The position numbers and the translations under genes were made by a program. From Bacillota bacterium (lineage in GTDB: Bacteria > Bacillota > Clostridia > Oscillospirales > Ruminococcaceae), in contig JAEYXR010000115.1 of the NCBI GenBank assembly GCA_023431215.1, positions 1-21,654 of the forward strand: a DNA stretch of 21,654 nt. Direction: 5' to 3'. This document shows, in pieces, positions 20,473-21,654 of the stretch. A model generated the notes under the pieces. The model did no database searches, was not told the origin of the DNA, and saw nothing but the letters and a program-made list of their open reading frames with translations. Within the stretch, counting starts at the first letter, position 1, and each line of letters begins with the position of its first letter.

Positions 20473-21654
20473 TTAATTAACCCCAAACAGCAGCTCGGAG
20501 TAGGTGGGGAAGGGCCAGTAGTCTTTGCCGGTGCACAGCTCCAAAGCGTCAGCCGCGGCACGAAGTTTGGACATACAGGGAATGACAACGTCATGATAAT
20601 AGAGTGCTTCCTCCATGGAAGTGGTACCTTTGTGACCGTCTACTGCCTTTTGCAGCTCGGTGATGGCAGTAATCAGTGCATCGGTATTTTGGCTTAATGT
20701 AGCGAGAACTGTTTCTTCTGCCTTTACCGAAAGCTTACTGCTGACAGCCAGTTTGTTTTGAGCTGTTTGTGCCAGATTGCCCATATAAGAAACAACAGCG
20801 GGTACAATTTGCTTGTTTGCCATGTCCAGCATGGTGAGTGCCTCAATACGCAAGGTTTTTTGGTAGTTTTCCAGGGCTACCTCATAACGTGCTTCCACCT
20901 CGGCGGCACTGAAAATACCAAACTCCTCAAAGAGGGCGATGTTCTGTTCATCCAGCATCTTAGCCAAAGCCTCGGGAGTGGAGCGCAGATTGGACAGCCC
21001 GCGCTTTTCGGCTTCTTCTTCCCATTGGGAGGTATAACCGTTGCCGTTAAAGATAATGCGCTTGTGGTCTTTGATGGTACGTTTTACCAGCTTGATGACA
21101 GCCTTATCAAAATCTTCAGCCTTTTCCAGTTCGTCTGCATAGCCTTTTAAGGTTTTGGCCACAGCGGTATTTAAAACAATATTGGCATCGGCAATGCTCT
21201 GAGAGCTGCCGGGCATACGAAATTCAAACTTATTGCCGGTAAAAGCAAAGGGAGAGGTGCGATTACGGTCGGTGGTATCTTTGCTGAAGGTGGGCAGGGT
21301 ATCAACCCCAAGCTGCATTTTGACCTTCAGGGGTGCAATGTATTCTTCGCCGCTGGAAATAGCTTCTATGATGCCCGCCAGCTCTTCGCCCACAAAAATA
21401 GAGATGATGGCAGGTGGAGCTTCGTTGGCACCCAGGCGGTGGTCGTTACCGGCAGAAGCCACAGTGGTTCTCAGCAGGTCCTGATATAGGTCTACCGCCT
21501 TAATGGTGGCAGCCAGAAACAGCAAAAACTGCAGGTTGGCCATGGGAGTTTTGCCCGGCTCCAGCAGGTTGGCACTGGGGGTGCTGATGCTCCAGTTATT
21601 GTGCTTACCGCTGCCGTTTACTCCGGCAAAGGGCTTTTCGTGGAGCAGGCAGGC
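20473..21654 (-). CDS. glnN: Glutamine synthetase type III, C-terminal part (5' end outside window)
   Basis: 393 residues of the C-terminal half are visible; GSIII proteins are about 700 residues. They make glutamine from glutamate, ammonia and ATP in the cytoplasm. Seen: the ammonia/glutamate-site segment GVNGSGKHNNWS near the cut edge, NDHRLGANEAPPAI and the FAFTGNKFEFRMPGSSQS block, all characteristic of class III and not of GlnA type I; a helical C-terminal extension follows, ending in YWPFPTYSELLFGVN. The frame is open to base 21654. A complete terminator follows. No nitrogen-regulatory gene is visible in the window. Confidence 0.96.
   Translation of the reverse strand, partial: ACLLHEKPFAGVNGSGKHNNWSISTPSANLLEPGKTPMANLQFLLFLAATIKAVDLYQDLLRTTVASAGNDHRLGANEAPPAIISIFVGEELAGIIEAISSGEEYIAPLKVKMQLGVDTLPTFSKDTTDRNRTSPFAFTGNKFEFRMPGSSQSIADANIVLNTAVAKTLKGYADELEKAEDFDKAVIKLVKRTIKDHKRIIFNGNGYTSQWEEEAEKRGLSNLRSTPEALAKMLDEQNIALFEEFGIFSAAEVEARYEVALENYQKTLRIEALTMLDMANKQIVPAVVSYMGNLAQTAQNKLAVSSKLSVKAEETVLATLSQNTDALITAITELQKAVDGHKGTTSMEEALYYHDVVIPCMSKLRAAADALELCTGKDYWPFPTYSELLFGVN

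Noticed and set aside
1..21654. Mobile element, phage, CRISPR, tRNA or rRNA
   Set aside because: No transposase, integrase, regular repeat-spacer pattern, cloverleaf with CCA-type end or rRNA-like segment was found on reading both strands by eye; a covariance-model search would be needed to exclude a small RNA.

Overview
The window looks like a chromosomal segment of a strictly anaerobic, low-to-mid GC Gram-positive bacterium, most likely a gut-type Clostridia member (Oscillospiraceae-like). This is an inference from gene content: MurT, a class III glutamine synthetase, a PyrB+PyrI aspartate transcarbamoylase, a ferredoxin/Crp-Fnr pair, a CD1871A-type CXXC peptide, several lipoproteins and strong AGGAGG ribosome sites. 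No rRNA, tRNA, CRISPR array, transposase or phage gene was seen. Genes are dense and mostly on the minus strand, except for a plus-strand block at about 10.0-16.3 kb.

Layout. 1-1205 (-): murT, cut by the window edge. 1330-4352 (-): a tightly coupled pair, a GltS-like sodium symporter and a YtcJ-type amidohydrolase, behind a promoter and a leader of about 240 nt. 4708-6069 (-): a secreted, membrane-anchored PIG-L deacetylase. 6122-7847 (-): a complete pyrBI operon with consensus promoter, a 34-codon leader peptide in a U-rich stretch, an attenuator hairpin, pyrB, pyrI and a terminator. 7915-8820 (-): a tocopherol-cyclase-like protein. 9112-10659: a ferredoxin-type Fe-S protein (-) divergent from a Crp/Fnr regulator (+), with two palindromes in the 111-bp gap. 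10794-16290 (+): an EpsG-like polymerase, a YibE/F membrane protein, a GltA/NfnB-like NAD(P)H oxidoreductase, a Cys-rich small membrane protein and a DUF2238 membrane protein. 16291-20350 (-): a thiol/sulfur redox operon. 20390-21654 (-): the 3' half of a class III glutamine synthetase.

The two parts that deserve most attention are these. (1) The pyrBI leader reproduces the logic of the E. coli UTP-sensitive attenuator with unrelated sequence: a leader peptide whose last 26 codons (stop included) are 48/78 T, ending exactly at the base of the terminator stem. (2) The redox operon runs from a promoter at 20322-20350 to a terminator at 16291-16333. It encodes a rhodanese lipoprotein, a 32-residue membrane peptide, two TlpA-like thioredoxin lipoproteins, a 48-residue CXXC membrane peptide (CD1871A family), a NapH/YccM-like polytopic 4Fe-4S protein, a small three-helix membrane protein and an Rrf2 regulator. 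No CcdA/DsbD is present. I infer a relay that passes electrons from cytoplasmic ferredoxin-level donors across the membrane to extracytoplasmic thiols or persulfides.
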